Assembly: GCA_963739005.1 (NCBI GenBank) | Contig: CAVTYQ010000007.1 | Coordinates: 943,834 to 1,007,833 of the forward strand | Origin: DASWJZ01 sp963739005 | GTDB lineage: Bacteria > Pseudomonadota > Alphaproteobacteria > Rhizobiales > Afifellaceae | Reading direction: 5' to 3' | DNA length: 64,000 bases | Shown here: in pieces, positions 53,790 to 63,923 of the stretch | Position numbering within the stretch: position 1 is the first letter of the stretch | How the letters are laid out: each line of letters starts with the position of its first letter | Notes under the pieces: generated by a model | Told to the model about the DNA's origin: nothing | What the model saw: only the letters and a program-made list of their open reading frames with translations | The model's database searches: none | Translations under genes and position numbers: made by a program

Positions 53790-54739
53790 TCTCGGCCGAG
53801 CAGCGGTTCGACCACGCGGCCGGGCGCGAATTTCCCGATCCGCTTGATCTCCCATTCGAGCGTCACGCCTGAGGTTTCGAGCACGCGCGCGCGGACCGTC
53901 TCGCCGAGGAACTCGAGGTCGTGGCCGCTCGCCTTCCCGGTGTTGATGAGAAAATTGCAGTGCATCTCGGAGACCTGCGCGTCGCCGACTTTGAGGCCGC
54001 GACAACCGGCGGCATCGATCAGCTGCCAGGCCTTCGCCCCCTCCGGGTTCTTGAAGGTGGAGCCGCCGGTTCGCGTCTTTACCGGCTGTGCGGCTTCGCG
54101 GTGCGCCTGCACCGCATCCATCTCGGCGCGGATCTTTTCGCGATCTTCGAACGCGCCCTCGTAGGTCGCCTCGACGAAGATCAGGTCGTCCGGTGCGGCG
54201 GCGTGGCGATAGGTGTAGCCTATGTCGGCATTGGTTAGCACGTGGCGCTCGCCGCGGCGGTCGATCGCCACGACCTCGACCACGCGCTCGCGCGTCTCGA
54301 CTCCATTGGCGCCGGCATTCATCCGGAGCGCGCCGCCGATCGCGCCGGGGATGCCGTGATAAAAGGCGAAGCCGCCGATGCCGGCTTCGTGGGCATGCGC
54401 GGCAAGTCGCTTGTCGGCGAGTGCCGCGCCGACTGTGATGCGGTTTCCAGCGACGGCGATCTTGCCGAAGCCACGCCCGGAGAGCCGGACGACGACGCCT
54501 TCCACGCCGCCATCGCGGACAAGCAGGTTCGAGCCGAGACCGATGACGGTCACGGGAATCTCCTGCGGCAGCGCGCGCATCAGGAAAGCGAGGTCCTCGA
54601 CATCGGCCGGCATCGCCAGAATCTCGGCCGGCCCGCCGGCACGAAACCAGACGACCGGCGCAAGCGGCTGATCGGCTTGCAGCGTGCCACGAAAACCGCC
54701 GAGGTTTTCGCGCAGGCGATTGAGGGGGTGCTCAGGCAT
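53786..54739 (-). CDS. murB: UDP-N-acetylenolpyruvoylglucosamine reductase
   Basis: 317 residues, FAD-dependent. VVWFRAGGPAEILAMPAD and VIGLGSNLLVRDGGV bind FAD; IPGAIGGALRMNAGANG, the catalytic Ser in TGGSTFKNPEG and Glu in the C-terminal VTLEWEIKRIG complete the active site of a type I MurB. It reduces UDP-GlcNAc-enolpyruvate to UDP-MurNAc. Between murC and the DUF2239 gene. Confidence 0.96.
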   Translation of the reverse strand: MPEHPLNRLRENLGGFRGTLQADQPLAPVVWFRAGGPAEILAMPADVEDLAFLMRALPQEIPVTVIGLGSNLLVRDGGVEGVVVRLSGRGFGKIAVAGNRITVGAALADKRLAAHAHEAGIGGFAFYHGIPGAIGGALRMNAGANGVETRERVVEVVAIDRRGERHVLTNADIGYTYRHAAAPDDLIFVEATYEGAFEDREKIRAEMDAVQAHREAAQPVKTRTGGSTFKNPEGAKAWQLIDAAGCRGLKVGDAQVSEMHCNFLINTGKASGHDLEFLGETVRARVLETSGVTLEWEIKRIGKFAPGRVVEPLLGRD

Positions 54740-54757
54740 AGGCGCCGCGTGTTCAAC

Positions 54758-56173
54758 TCACGCCTTGCCCTTCTCCAATGCCGCGAGGGCTTGCGGAAGC
54801 GCGTTCGCCCAGCGCGTGATCGAGCCGGCGCCGAGGCAGACCACCATGTCGCCCGGCTCGACAATCGACGCGACGAGCGCGGGGAGCGCCGCCTCGCTTT
54901 CGAGCGCGCGCACGTCGCGGTGGCCGCCGGAGCGCAGGCCCTCGACGAGCGCGTCGCGGCTCGCGCCTTCGATCGGGCTCTCGCCGGCCGGATAAACGTC
55001 GGCGACGATGACCGTGTCGGCTTCGTTGAAGCAGGTACAGAACTCGGCGAAGAGATTCTTCAGCCGCGTGTAGCGGTGCGGCTGGACGACGGCGACGAGC
55101 CTTCCCGAAGTCGCGGAGCGCGCGGCTCGCAGCACCGCGGCGATCTCCACCGGGTGATGCCCGTAGTCGTCGTAGATCGCGACTCCGTTCCAGTCGCCGG
55201 TATGCGTGAAGCGCCGCTTCACCCCGCCGAAGCTCGCAAGCCCCTTGCGGACGGCCGCGGAATCGATGCCGATCGCGCGCGCCACCGCGACCGCGGCCGT
55301 CGCGTTCGAAACGTTGTGCTCGCCCGGCATGGCGATCGCGAGATCTTCCATCGTCTCCGTCTCGCCGGTGACCCGGTCGCGGCGGTCGACCGTGAACAGC
55401 ATCTTGCCGCCTTCGAACCGGAGATCGCGGTAGCGCACCTCCGCCTGCGGATTGCGTCCATAAGTGATGATGCGGCGGTCCTCGATCCTGGCGACGAGCG
55501 CCTGCACCTCCGGATGGTCGAGGCACATCACCGCGAACCCGTAGAACGGCACATTCTCCACGAAGGCGCGGAAGGCTTCGCGCAGCGCGTCAAAGCTCCC
55601 GTAGTGGTCGAGGTGCTCCGGGTCGATGTTGGTGACGACGACGATGTCGGCCGGGAGCTTCACGAAGGTGCCGTCCAACTCGTCCAACTCCACCACCATC
55701 CAGTCGCCGGCGCCCATACGCGCATTGGTGCCGTAGGAATTGATGATGCCGCCGTTGATGACCGTCGGGTCGAGGCCGCCAGCGTCGAGCAGCGCCGCCA
55801 CCATCGATGTGGTCGTGGTCTTGCCGTGCGTGCCGCCGATCGCGATCGCCGACTTCAGCCGCATCAGCTCCGCCAGCATCTCGGCGCGACGGACAACGGG
55901 AAGCCCACGTGCGCGCGCTTCATTAAGCTCTGGATTGTCACGCTTGATCGCCGACGAAACGACGACCACCGCCGCGTCGCCGAGATTTTCCGCCGCGTGT
56001 CCGATCGCAACCTCGATGCCGCGGTCGCGCAGGCGCTGCACGTTGGCGCTGTCGGCGACGTCGGAGCCGCGCACGCGGTAGTTCTGGTTGGCGAGCACCT
56101 CGGCGATGCCGCTCATCCCGATTCCGCCGATCCCGACGAAGTGGATGGGACCGATGTCGCGCGGCAATTTCAT
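54758..56173 (-). CDS. murC: UDP-N-acetylmuramate--L-alanine ligase
   Basis: 471 residues, with FVGIGGIGMSGIAEVL (UDP binding), AIGGTHGKTTTTSMVA (ATP P-loop), ELDELDGTF, NIDPEHLDHYG, YDDYGHHPVEIAAVLRAAR and QPHRYTR. It adds L-Ala to UDP-MurNAc, the first stem-peptide step. Confidence 0.97.
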   Translation of the reverse strand: MKLPRDIGPIHFVGIGGIGMSGIAEVLANQNYRVRGSDVADSANVQRLRDRGIEVAIGHAAENLGDAAVVVVSSAIKRDNPELNEARARGLPVVRRAEMLAELMRLKSAIAIGGTHGKTTTTSMVAALLDAGGLDPTVINGGIINSYGTNARMGAGDWMVVELDELDGTFVKLPADIVVVTNIDPEHLDHYGSFDALREAFRAFVENVPFYGFAVMCLDHPEVQALVARIEDRRIITYGRNPQAEVRYRDLRFEGGKMLFTVDRRDRVTGETETMEDLAIAMPGEHNVSNATAAVAVARAIGIDSAAVRKGLASFGGVKRRFTHTGDWNGVAIYDDYGHHPVEIAAVLRAARSATSGRLVAVVQPHRYTRLKNLFAEFCTCFNEADTVIVADVYPAGESPIEGASRDALVEGLRSGGHRDVRALESEAALPALVASIVEPGDMVVCLGAGSITRWANALPQALAALEKGKA

Positions 56174-56253
56174 AGGGCAATTCTCCTGCTGAGGGCGCGA
56201 GGGCCTTCTCGGCCGCTCCTATAGCCCACCGCCGGCCGATGGCGAGGCAGGAA

Positions 56254-57348
56254 TTAGGCGGCGAACTCCCCTGCCGCCTCCTCCACGAGGTCGGCGAGCC
56301 GCTCCGCCGCGTCGACGCGGCCGGCGTTGAGCGCCGCCTCGGCGGCGCGCTCAAGCTCCTCCGGCTCGCTCATCAAGCCGCCGATGCGCCTGGCGAGGAC
56401 CGACGCGGTCAGCTCCGCCTCCGGTATCAGCCAGGCGCCGCCGGCCTCGGCCAGCACGCGCGCATTCTCCGCCTGGTCCTGGTCAAGCGCGTGCGGATAG
56501 GGGACAAGGACCGCCGGCCGTCCGATCACCGCGAGCTCCGCGACCGTCGAGGCGCCGGCACGACAGATGACCAGATGAGCGTTCGCCATCCGCTCGCCCA
56601 TGTCGTCGAAGAACGGCGCGACCTCCGATTGCACGCCCATGCCGATATAGGCTTGGCGCGTCTGCTTCACGTCCTCAGCCCGCGCCTGCTGCGTCACGAG
56701 GATGCGAAGCCGCATGTCGGGCGGCATCAGCGCAAGCGCGCCCGGAACGAGCTCGGAGAAGGTATGCGCGCCCTGACTGCCGCCGAAGACGAGGAGGCGG
56801 AAAGGCTCGTCCTCCATCGGCGGCTCGTAGAGGCGCACCGCCTCGATGACGGCCTTGCGCACGGGATTGCCGACATAGACGGCGTGGCGGGCGCGTGCGC
56901 CGCCTTTCGGATTCTTGAAGCCGGTCGCGAGCGTCGCGCCGAGCTTGAGGACCAGCCGGTTGGCGCGGCCGACGACGGCGTTCTGCTCGTGCGCGATGAT
57001 GGCGATGCCGGCGAGGCGCGCCGCGACCGCCGGCGGTACGGTCGGATAGCCGCCGAAGCCGACCACGACCGCCGGGCGGAAGCGCTTCAGGAGCTTGCGC
57101 GACTGCAACACGCCGCGCGCGAGCGTCGCGGCCGCGCGGGCGCTCGCGCCGACCGACCTCCCGCCCAGACTCGCGGATTGTATCCGGTGGACTTCCTCCG
57201 GCGGCACGCCCTGTAGCATCTCGCCGACGCGCGCATCGGTCGCGAAGTTGACCGCCCAGCCGCGCCTTAGAAGCACCTCGCGAAGCGCCAGCGCCGGGAA
57301 AAGATGGCCGCCGGTACCGCCGGCGACCAGGAGCACGCGCCGCGCCAA
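56254..57348 (-). CDS. murG: Undecaprenyl-PP-MurNAc-pentapeptide GlcNAc transferase (MurG)
   Basis: 364 residues, GT28 family. LLVAGGTGGHLFPALAL (G-loop 1), VVGFGGYPTVPPAVAA (G-loop 2), IAHEQNAVVGRANR, LLVFGGSQGAHTFSELVP (G-loop 3) and RAGASTVAELAVIGRPAVLVPYP are all present. It makes lipid II from lipid I at the membrane. Its start lies four bases after the ftsW stop. Confidence 0.97.
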   Translation of the reverse strand: MARRVLLVAGGTGGHLFPALALREVLLRRGWAVNFATDARVGEMLQGVPPEEVHRIQSASLGGRSVGASARAAATLARGVLQSRKLLKRFRPAVVVGFGGYPTVPPAVAARLAGIAIIAHEQNAVVGRANRLVLKLGATLATGFKNPKGGARARHAVYVGNPVRKAVIEAVRLYEPPMEDEPFRLLVFGGSQGAHTFSELVPGALALMPPDMRLRILVTQQARAEDVKQTRQAYIGMGVQSEVAPFFDDMGERMANAHLVICRAGASTVAELAVIGRPAVLVPYPHALDQDQAENARVLAEAGGAWLIPEAELTASVLARRIGGLMSEPEELERAAEAALNAGRVDAAERLADLVEEAAGEFAA

Positions 57349-57352
57349 TTCC

Positions 57353-58501
57353 TCAGGCCTCGGCGGCGAGCGGCTCGCGCGGCACGACCGTCACGCGCGC
57401 GTCGGCGAAGCGCCGCGAAAGCGCCAGCAGGAAGCCCATCGTCACCGCGGACGAAATAAGCGCGGAGCCACCATAGGAGATGAAGGGCAGCGTCATTCCC
57501 TTGGCCGGCAGAAGGTGGAGGTTCACGCCCATGTTGATGAAGGCCTGTACGCCGATCTGGGTGGTGAGCCCGGCGATCGCCATGCGCTCGAATGCGCTCT
57601 GGCGTCTCAGCGCCTGCATGAGGCCGCGCATGACGAGAAGCGAGAAGAGCCCGACGATCAGGAGGCAGAGGATGATGCCGAACTCCTCGCCCACCACCGC
57701 GAAGACGAAATCGGTGTGGGAGTCCGGCAGCACCCGCTTCATGATCCCTTCGCCCGGCCCCGTGCCCGACCAGCCGCCGCGCTGAAAAGACTGCATCGCG
57801 GTCATGATCTGGAAGTTGTCGCCGCTGTCGGGATCGAGAAAGCGGTTGATGCGGCCGGCGACGTGCGGGAACACATAGTAGGCGCCGAGGAGCCCGGCAG
57901 CGGCGAGCCCTCCGAGCCCGCCGAAGATCAGCGTGTTGGCGCCGGCGAGGAAGAAGAGCGCGCCCCATACGGCGACAATGAGCACGGTCTGGCCGAGATC
58001 CGGCTCCGCAACGAGCAACGCGCCGGTGATGAGGAGGAGTGCGACGGCGAGAAGCTTTCCCGGCACGTCCGGCCGCTTGCTGCCCTCCGCGAAGAGCCAG
58101 GCGGTGATGACGATGAACGCCGGCTTGATCATCTCCGAAGGCTGGATCGACATGCCGGCGAGAAAAAGCCACCGCCGCGATCCCTTGATCTCCTCGCCGA
58201 CGAAAAGCACCGCGACCATCATGGCGAGGCAGATGATGAGGAGGATCAGCGCGACGCGCCGCACCTGGCGCGGCGTCAGGAACGAGAGGCCGATCATCAG
58301 CACGGCGGCAAGCGGCGCGTAGACGGCGTGACGGTAGACGAAATGCAGGCTGTCGAGGCCGATGCGCTCCGCCACCGATGGGCTTGCCGCGAAGGACAGC
58401 ACGAAACCGCTCAGGAAGAGCACGAGGACGAGCGACAGCATCGGCCGGTCGACCGTCCACCACCAGTCGGAAAGCGGCGTGCGGTGTGCGCGGCTTATCA
58501 T
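57353..58501 (-). CDS. ftsW: Septal peptidoglycan polymerase FtsW (SEDS)
   Basis: 382 residues with about ten membrane spans. SEDS hallmarks: RRWLFLAGMSIQPSEMIKPAF, LLVAEPDLGQTVLI, DFVFAVVGEEFGI, and LPAKGMTLPFISYGGSALISS near the end. It polymerises lipid II at the septum with FtsI. ATGA overlap with the murD stop. Confidence 0.96.
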   Translation of the reverse strand: MISRAHRTPLSDWWWTVDRPMLSLVLVLFLSGFVLSFAASPSVAERIGLDSLHFVYRHAVYAPLAAVLMIGLSFLTPRQVRRVALILLIICLAMMVAVLFVGEEIKGSRRWLFLAGMSIQPSEMIKPAFIVITAWLFAEGSKRPDVPGKLLAVALLLITGALLVAEPDLGQTVLIVAVWGALFFLAGANTLIFGGLGGLAAAGLLGAYYVFPHVAGRINRFLDPDSGDNFQIMTAMQSFQRGGWSGTGPGEGIMKRVLPDSHTDFVFAVVGEEFGIILCLLIVGLFSLLVMRGLMQALRRQSAFERMAIAGLTTQIGVQAFINMGVNLHLLPAKGMTLPFISYGGSALISSAVTMGFLLALSRRFADARVTVVPREPLAAEA

Positions 58502-59902
58502 GCGACGGCCTCCATCGGGGCTTGATCGAGCGCGGCGACCGCTCGGCGGAACGCCTCGCCGCGCTCCTCGAAATCGGCGAACTGATCGAACGACGCGCAG
58601 GCGGGCGAAAGAAGCACGGTCGGCTCGGGGCGACGGTCGAACGCGGCATCCGCCGCCGCCATCCTGACGGCGGTCTCAAGATCCCCGGCGATGACGTGCG
58701 GCACTTCTCCCGCCAGAACGCCGGAGAAGGCGTCGGCAGCCGTGCCGATCAGATAGGCCTTGGCGACGCGCGGGAAGAACTCCCTGAGGCTATCGATTCC
58801 GCCTTCCTTCGGCTGCCCGCCCAGAGATCCAGTAGATCGGGTCGAAGGTGACGAGCGCGCGTGCCGCGGCGTCGGCATTGGTGGCCTTCGAATCGTTGAC
58901 GAAGAGCACCGAGCCGCGATGCCCGATGACCTCCATGCGGTGCGCCAGGCCGGGAAAGCTCTGCATGGCGGAAAGGATGATGCCGCCATAAAGTCCAAGC
59001 GCTTTCGCCGCGCCCCAGGCGGCCGCCGCGTTTTGCCAATTGTGCAGGCCGCGGAGCGTCGGAAGCCCGGCGAAGGAAACGCCATTCTTGCCGTTCCGCC
59101 CGTCCTCCTCGTGCAGCGCGCCGGTCGCGTCGACGTAGAGCGAGGCGCCCTTGTTCTTGCCGACCGAGACGGTGACGAGCCTCGGGCGTCCGGGGCTCTT
59201 CAGCGCCGCAGCGACGGCATTCATCGCCGGCTCGTCGATGCCGACGACCGCCGTCTCCTCCGGTCGCATGTTGACGAAGATGCGCGCCTTCGCCTTGGCG
59301 TAGCCGCGGAGGTCGCCGTGGCGCGCGAAATGGTCGGGAGTGAGGTTCAGCCAGATCGCGACGTCGGGGCGGAAGCGGCGCGTCAGATCGAGCTGGTAGG
59401 ACGACATTTCGAGCACGTAGGTGCGCCTCTCGCCGGGCGGTTCGAGGTCGAGCGCGGCGCGGCCGATATTGCCGCCCACCGAAACCGGACCGGCGACCGC
59501 CAGCACATGACCGAGGAGCGCGGTCGTCGTCGACTTGCCGTTCGTGCCGGTGACCGCGACGAAGCGGGCGCGGCCTTCCGTCTCCCGCCACAGAAGCTCG
59601 ATGTCGCAGACGATCTCGACCTCGGCGCCTCGCGCGAGCTGCACGATCGGGTGCGGCGCGGGATGGGTGAGCGGCACGCCGGGCGCGAGCACCAGGCTCT
59701 CGAGCCGCTCCCAGGGCCAATGCTCGGGCGGAATCGCCATCCCGCCGAGTTCTTCCGCCTGGTCGCGCGCCTCCGCCTTGTCGTCCCAGACGACCACGTC
59801 GGCGGCGCCGCCGGCGACCGCCGCGCGCACGGTCGCAAGGCCGCTCCGCGCCAGTCCGAAGACCCCGATCGACCTGCCGTCGAGATGCGTGAGCGGGACC
59901 AA
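58498..59902 (-). CDS. murD: UDP-N-acetylmuramoylalanine--D-glutamate ligase, one frameshift
   Basis: About 467 residues. The first 360 or so (GVFGLARSGLATVRAAVAGG, VTGTNGKSTTTALLGH, GNIGRAALDL, LNLTPDHFARHG, MEVIGHRGSVLFVNDSKATN) read from 59902 in one frame. The tail (GGQPKEGGIDSLREF to VLLSPACASFDQFADFEERG) reads in another. Dropping one G in the GGG at 58820-58822 joins them (IYWISGGQPKEGG). 1405 bases = 3 x 468 + 1 fits one extra base. As murD is essential, this is almost certainly a sequence error. Confidence 0.9.
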
Positions 59903-59907
59903 AGCGC

Positions 59908-60994
59908 CTACCTCAGCTTCAACGTCGAGAGGCCGATCAGCGCCAGCACGACGGCGACGATCCAGAAGCGGATCACCACCTGCGGCTCGGTCCAGCCGAG
60001 CTGCTCGAAATGATGATGGATCGGCGCCATGCGGAAGACGCGGCGCCCGGTCATCTTGAACGACGCCACCTGGATGATGACGGAGGCGGCTTCCATGACG
60101 AAGATGCCGCCGATGATGGCGAGCACGATCTCATGCTTGGTGGCGACGGCGATCGTGCCGAGCATGCCGCCAAGAGAAAGCGATCCCGTATCGCCCATGA
60201 AGATCGCGGCGGGCGGTGCGTTGAACCAGAGGAAGCCGAGCCCCGCCCCCATCATCGCGCCGACCAGCACCGAGAGCTCGCCGGTCCCCGGCACATGGTT
60301 GATCTGCAGGTATTCGGCGAAGTCGACGCGGCCGGCGAGATAGGCGATCAGGCCAAAGCTCGCGCCGGCGATGATGACCGGCACGATGGCGAGCCCGTCG
60401 AGCCCGTCGGTCAGGTTGACGGCGTTGCTCGCGCCGACGATCACGAAGGCGCCGAAGATGATGTAGAAGTAGCCGAGGTTGATCGCGGCGTCCTTGAAGA
60501 ACGGCATTGCGATCGAGGTGTGCAGCTTCTGATCGCCGAAGACGATCATGATCAGCACTGCCGCCGCGGCGATCAGCGCCTCGATGCCAAGCCGCGCCTT
60601 CCCGGAAAAGCCGTGCTTGGCGGCCGCCTTGGTGATCTTCAGATAGTCGTCGTAGAAGCCGATCAGGCCGAAGCCGGTGGTGACGAGAAGCACCGACCAG
60701 ACATAGACGTTGGCAAGGTTCGCCCAAAGCAGCGTCGAGACGAGGACGCCCGACATGATCATGAGGCCACCCATCGTCGGCGTGCCGGCCTTGGCGAGAT
60801 GCGTCTGCGGACCGTCGGCGCGGATCGGCTGGCCCCTGCCCTGCCTGAGCTTCAGCGCCTGGATGATGCCGGGGCCGAACAGGAAGACGAAGAGCAGCGC
60901 CGTCATCGTCGCCGCGCCGGTGCGGAAGGTGATGTAGCGGAAGACGTTGAAGACCGGGATCTTCGCCGCCGAGCTGGCTGAGGTAGGTCAGCAT
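59908..60994 (-). CDS. mraY: Phospho-MurNAc-pentapeptide transferase (MraY), one frameshift near the start
   Basis: MLTYLSQL begins at 60994 and continues, after dropping one G near 60968, with AAKIPVFNVFRYITFRTGAA and the main body. 1087 bases = 3 x 362 + 1 gives 361 residues, the usual MraY length. Ten membrane spans; catalytic motifs GTPTMGGLMI, LIGFYDDYLK (Asp pair), SNAVNLTDGLDGLA, IFMGDTGSLSLGG and APIHHHFEQLGW. It makes lipid I. Without correction the reading starts at an internal ATG (60906) and loses the first span. Confidence 0.93.
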
Positions 60995-61022
60995 CTGGCG
61001 CACCCGCTCAAACGCGCCGACC

Positions 61023-62430
61023 TCATTCCGCCTCCCCCGAAAAATAGCGTTTGACCGCCTCGACGACCGGACCGAGCCGAGTGCCGAGCGAGGCCTTCAT
61101 CATGACCACGTCCCCCGGTCCGACAGTCTTAAGAAGAATCGGCTCAAGCTCCGCAGCCTTTTCCGAATAGGCCCCTCGGCGCTGATCGGGCAAGTCCCGC
61201 CAGAGGTCGGCCATCAGGGGCCGGTCAGAAAGACGAGGTCGGCCCCGGATTCCGCGAGCGCCGGAGCAAGCCCGCGATGCAGCGTCGGGCCCGCTTCGCC
61301 GAGCTCCAGCATGTCGCCGAGGACGGCGATCCGCCGCCCGCGGCCGCCGGGGCTGGTCTGGCCAAGGAGCGCCAGCGCCGCGCGCATCGAGGCGGGATTG
61401 GCGTTGTAGCTTTCGTCGATCAGCGTGAAGGGCGCCGGCGGGATGCGCGAGGCGGAAGCCGCTGTCCGCGGCCCTTCGGCGCGCGGAATTCGGCGAGCGC
61501 CAGAACGACGCGCGCCATGTCCGCGCCGAGCGCGTGGCAGGCGGCGAGGACGGCGAGCGAGTTCTGCACGAGGTGGCGGCCGGGCGCGCCGACGCGGTAG
61601 GTGACGGGCGAGCCGGCGATGTCGGCACTGATGCTCGAGCTGTCCTCCTTCAGCGCGACGCGGAGAGCCGCACGTCGGCGGAAGCATGCTCGCCGAAGGT
61701 CAGGATGCGTGCGCCATTCGTGCGTGCGCGCTCGGCGAGATGCTCGAACCAGTTATTGTCGCGGTTCAGAACGCGGCGCCGCCGGGCTCGAGGCCCTCGA
61801 AAATCTCCGCCTTCGCTTCGGCGATCCCGGCTTCGCTTTCGAAGAACTCCAGATGCACCGGGCCGACGGTGGTGACGATCGCGACATGCGGCCTGACGAG
61901 CTTCGTCAGCGGGCGGATCTCGCCCGCATGGTTCATGCCGATCTCGAAGATGCCGTAGCGCGTCTCTTCCGGCATACGCGCGAGCGTCAGCGGAACGCCC
62001 CAATGGTTGTTGAAGGAACCGACCGGCGAATGCGCCGGCCCGAGCGCGGAAAAACCGATGCGCAACATCTCCGTCGTGCTGGTCTTGCCGACGGAGCCGG
62101 TGACGGCGAGAACCGCGCCCTTCATGCGATAGCGCGCCGCGACGGCAATCCGCTCAAGCGCCGCGAGAGGATCGTCGGGAACGATGAGGAGCGGCGCGAG
62201 GTTTTTCGGCGCCTTCCCTTCGGCCACGACGGCAAGCGCCGCTCCGGCCTTCAGGGCCGCCTCGACAAAAAGATGCCCGTCGCGGCTCTCGCCGCGTATC
62301 GCGACGAACGCCTCGCCCGGGCCGATGGTGCGCGTATCGATCGACAGGCCGACGATCGCAGGCGGCGCCTCGCCTGCAAAAAGCCGCCGGACGCGGCGAC
62401 GAAATCCGCCGTCTTCCAGAGCGCGCTCAT
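61023..62430 (-). CDS. murF: UDP-MurNAc-tripeptide--D-Ala-D-Ala ligase (MurF), about five frameshifts
   Basis: The start MSALWKTADFVAASGGF is at 62430. The body is spread over the three minus frames: VGLSIDTRTIGPGEAFVAIR, AVTGSVGKTSTTEMLRIGF (P-loop), GSFNNHWGVPLTLAR, VLNRDNNWFEHLA, LTFGEHASADVRL, FTLIDESYNANPASMRAAL, IAVLGDMLELGE and VVMMKASLGTRL. Junctions lie near 62380 (T run), 61775, 61660, 61460 and 61222 (C run), each consistent with one missing base. 1408 + 5 = 1413 bases gives 470 residues, the family length. The density of indels points to poor consensus here, not to decay. Confidence 0.85.
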
Positions 62431-63893
62431 GCCTCGCCCCGGCGGCTCTCAGCGCCTTGCGCGCCTCTTCCTGATCGGAAAACGGAAGCGTCTTGTCGCC
62501 AACCTTCTGGCCGGTCTCGTGACCCTTCCCGGCGATGAGCAGGATGTCGCCCTCGCGCAACCCGGAGATCGCCGTGCGGATCGCCGCCGCGATCGCCGAT
62601 CTCATCGGCCTTCTTCGCACCGTTGATGACGGCCTTGCGGATCAGGCCGGATCCTCGTTACGCGGATTGTCGTCGGTGACGATGACGCGGTCGGCGATAG
62701 CCTCCGCCGCCTCGCCCATCAGCGGGCGCTTGCCGGGATCGCGGTCGCCGCCGGCGCCGAAGACGACGATGAGCTTGCGCGTCGCATGCGGGCGGAGCGC
62801 GCGGAGCGCATTGGCAAGCGCGTCGGGCGTGTGAGCGTAGTCGACGAAGACTTGCGCGCCCGAGGGATGCGAGCCGACAAGCTCCAGCCGGCCGCTTGCG
62901 CCCTTCAGCTCAGCGAGGCTCGCGAGCGCCTTCCCGGCCTCGACGCCGGTCGCAATCGCGAGCACGGCGGCGACAAGCGCGTTCGATATCTGGAACTGGC
63001 CGACGAGCGGCAGCGGCACATAGTGCTTCTCGCCGAACGCCTCGATCAGGAGCCGCGATCCGTCGTGCATGCGGGTGGCGGAGACGAGACGCAGCGTCTC
63101 GCCCTTCTTGCCGACGCTGAAATAGTCGAGCTCGCGCGTCCTGGCGATCTTCTGAATGCGCTCGGCCTCGTCGTGGTCGGCATCGGCGACCGCGGCCGAG
63201 CCCTTCGGCAGAAGCGTGTCGAACAGTCGGAGCTTGGCGTTCAGGTAGGCTTCCAGAGACGGATGATAGTCGAGATGATCGCGCGAGAGATTGGTGAAGG
63301 CGCCCGCCGACAAGCGCACGCCGTCAAGCCGGCGCTGTTCGAGGCCGTGGCTCGACGCCTCGATCGCAAGATGCGTCACCTCGGCAGCGGCGAGGTCGGC
63401 AAGGATTTCGTGGAGCTTGACCGGATCGGGCGTGGTCAGATTACCCTCCACGACATTCCCTGGCGCGACGAGGCCGATCGTTCCAAGGCTCGCCGCCTTG
63501 TGCCCCGCCTTCTCCCAGATCTGCCGGAGGAACACGGTGACCGAGGTCTTGCCGTTGGTACCGGTGACGGCGGCGACGGTGCGCGGCTGACGGGCGAAGT
63601 AGCGCGACGACATCAGCGACAGCGTGCGGCGCGGATCGTCGACGCGGACGATCGGAACGGAGAACGTGCCTTCGAGCGGCTGCCTGGCCGATCAGGACCG
63701 CAGCAGCGCCCGCCTCGATGGCAGCCGGCACGAATTTGGCGCCGTCGGACTTCGTGCCCGGCAGCGCGGCGAAGAGCGTGCCCGGTCCGACCGACCGACT
63801 GTCGGCGGTCAGCCCCTCGGATCCAGACATTGCCCTCTTCGGCGGAGACCTGGACGTCGTTCGAAAGGAGCGACGCCAGCCGGCGCGGGCCAT
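62427..63893 (-). CDS. murE: UDP-MurNAc-tripeptide synthetase, meso-DAP type (MurE), about six frameshifts
   Basis: The likely ATG is at 63893 behind GAGGAAAG. Pieces in order: RLASLLSNDVQVSAEEGNV, GLTADSRSVGPGTLFAALPG, EGTFSVPIVRVDDPRRTLS, AAVTGTNGKTSVTVFLRQIW (P-loop), NLTTPDPVKLHE, FTNLSRDHLDYH, VFVDYAHTPDALANAL, VTDDNPRNEDP (DNPR, the meso-diaminopimelate specificity motif) and ILLIAGKGHETGQ. Junctions lie near 63885, 63825, 63690, 62642, 62600 and 62440. Inferred insertions and deletions cancel, so 1467 bases gives 488 residues, as expected. The restored stop overlaps the murF ATG. Confidence 0.85.
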
Positions 63894-63923
63894 AGCGTCT
63901 TTCCTCGTTCAATGACGGCTTCC

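Noticed and set aside
48014..55000. Long plus-strand open frames opposite ftsZ, ftsA, ftsQ, murB and murC
   Set aside because: All are shadows of the conserved minus-strand genes; none has a ribosome-binding site with recognisable protein content.
61023..63893. murE and murF as true pseudogenes
   Set aside because: Essential pathway, conserved coding in every fragment, and indels that sum to normal lengths; sequence error is more likely.
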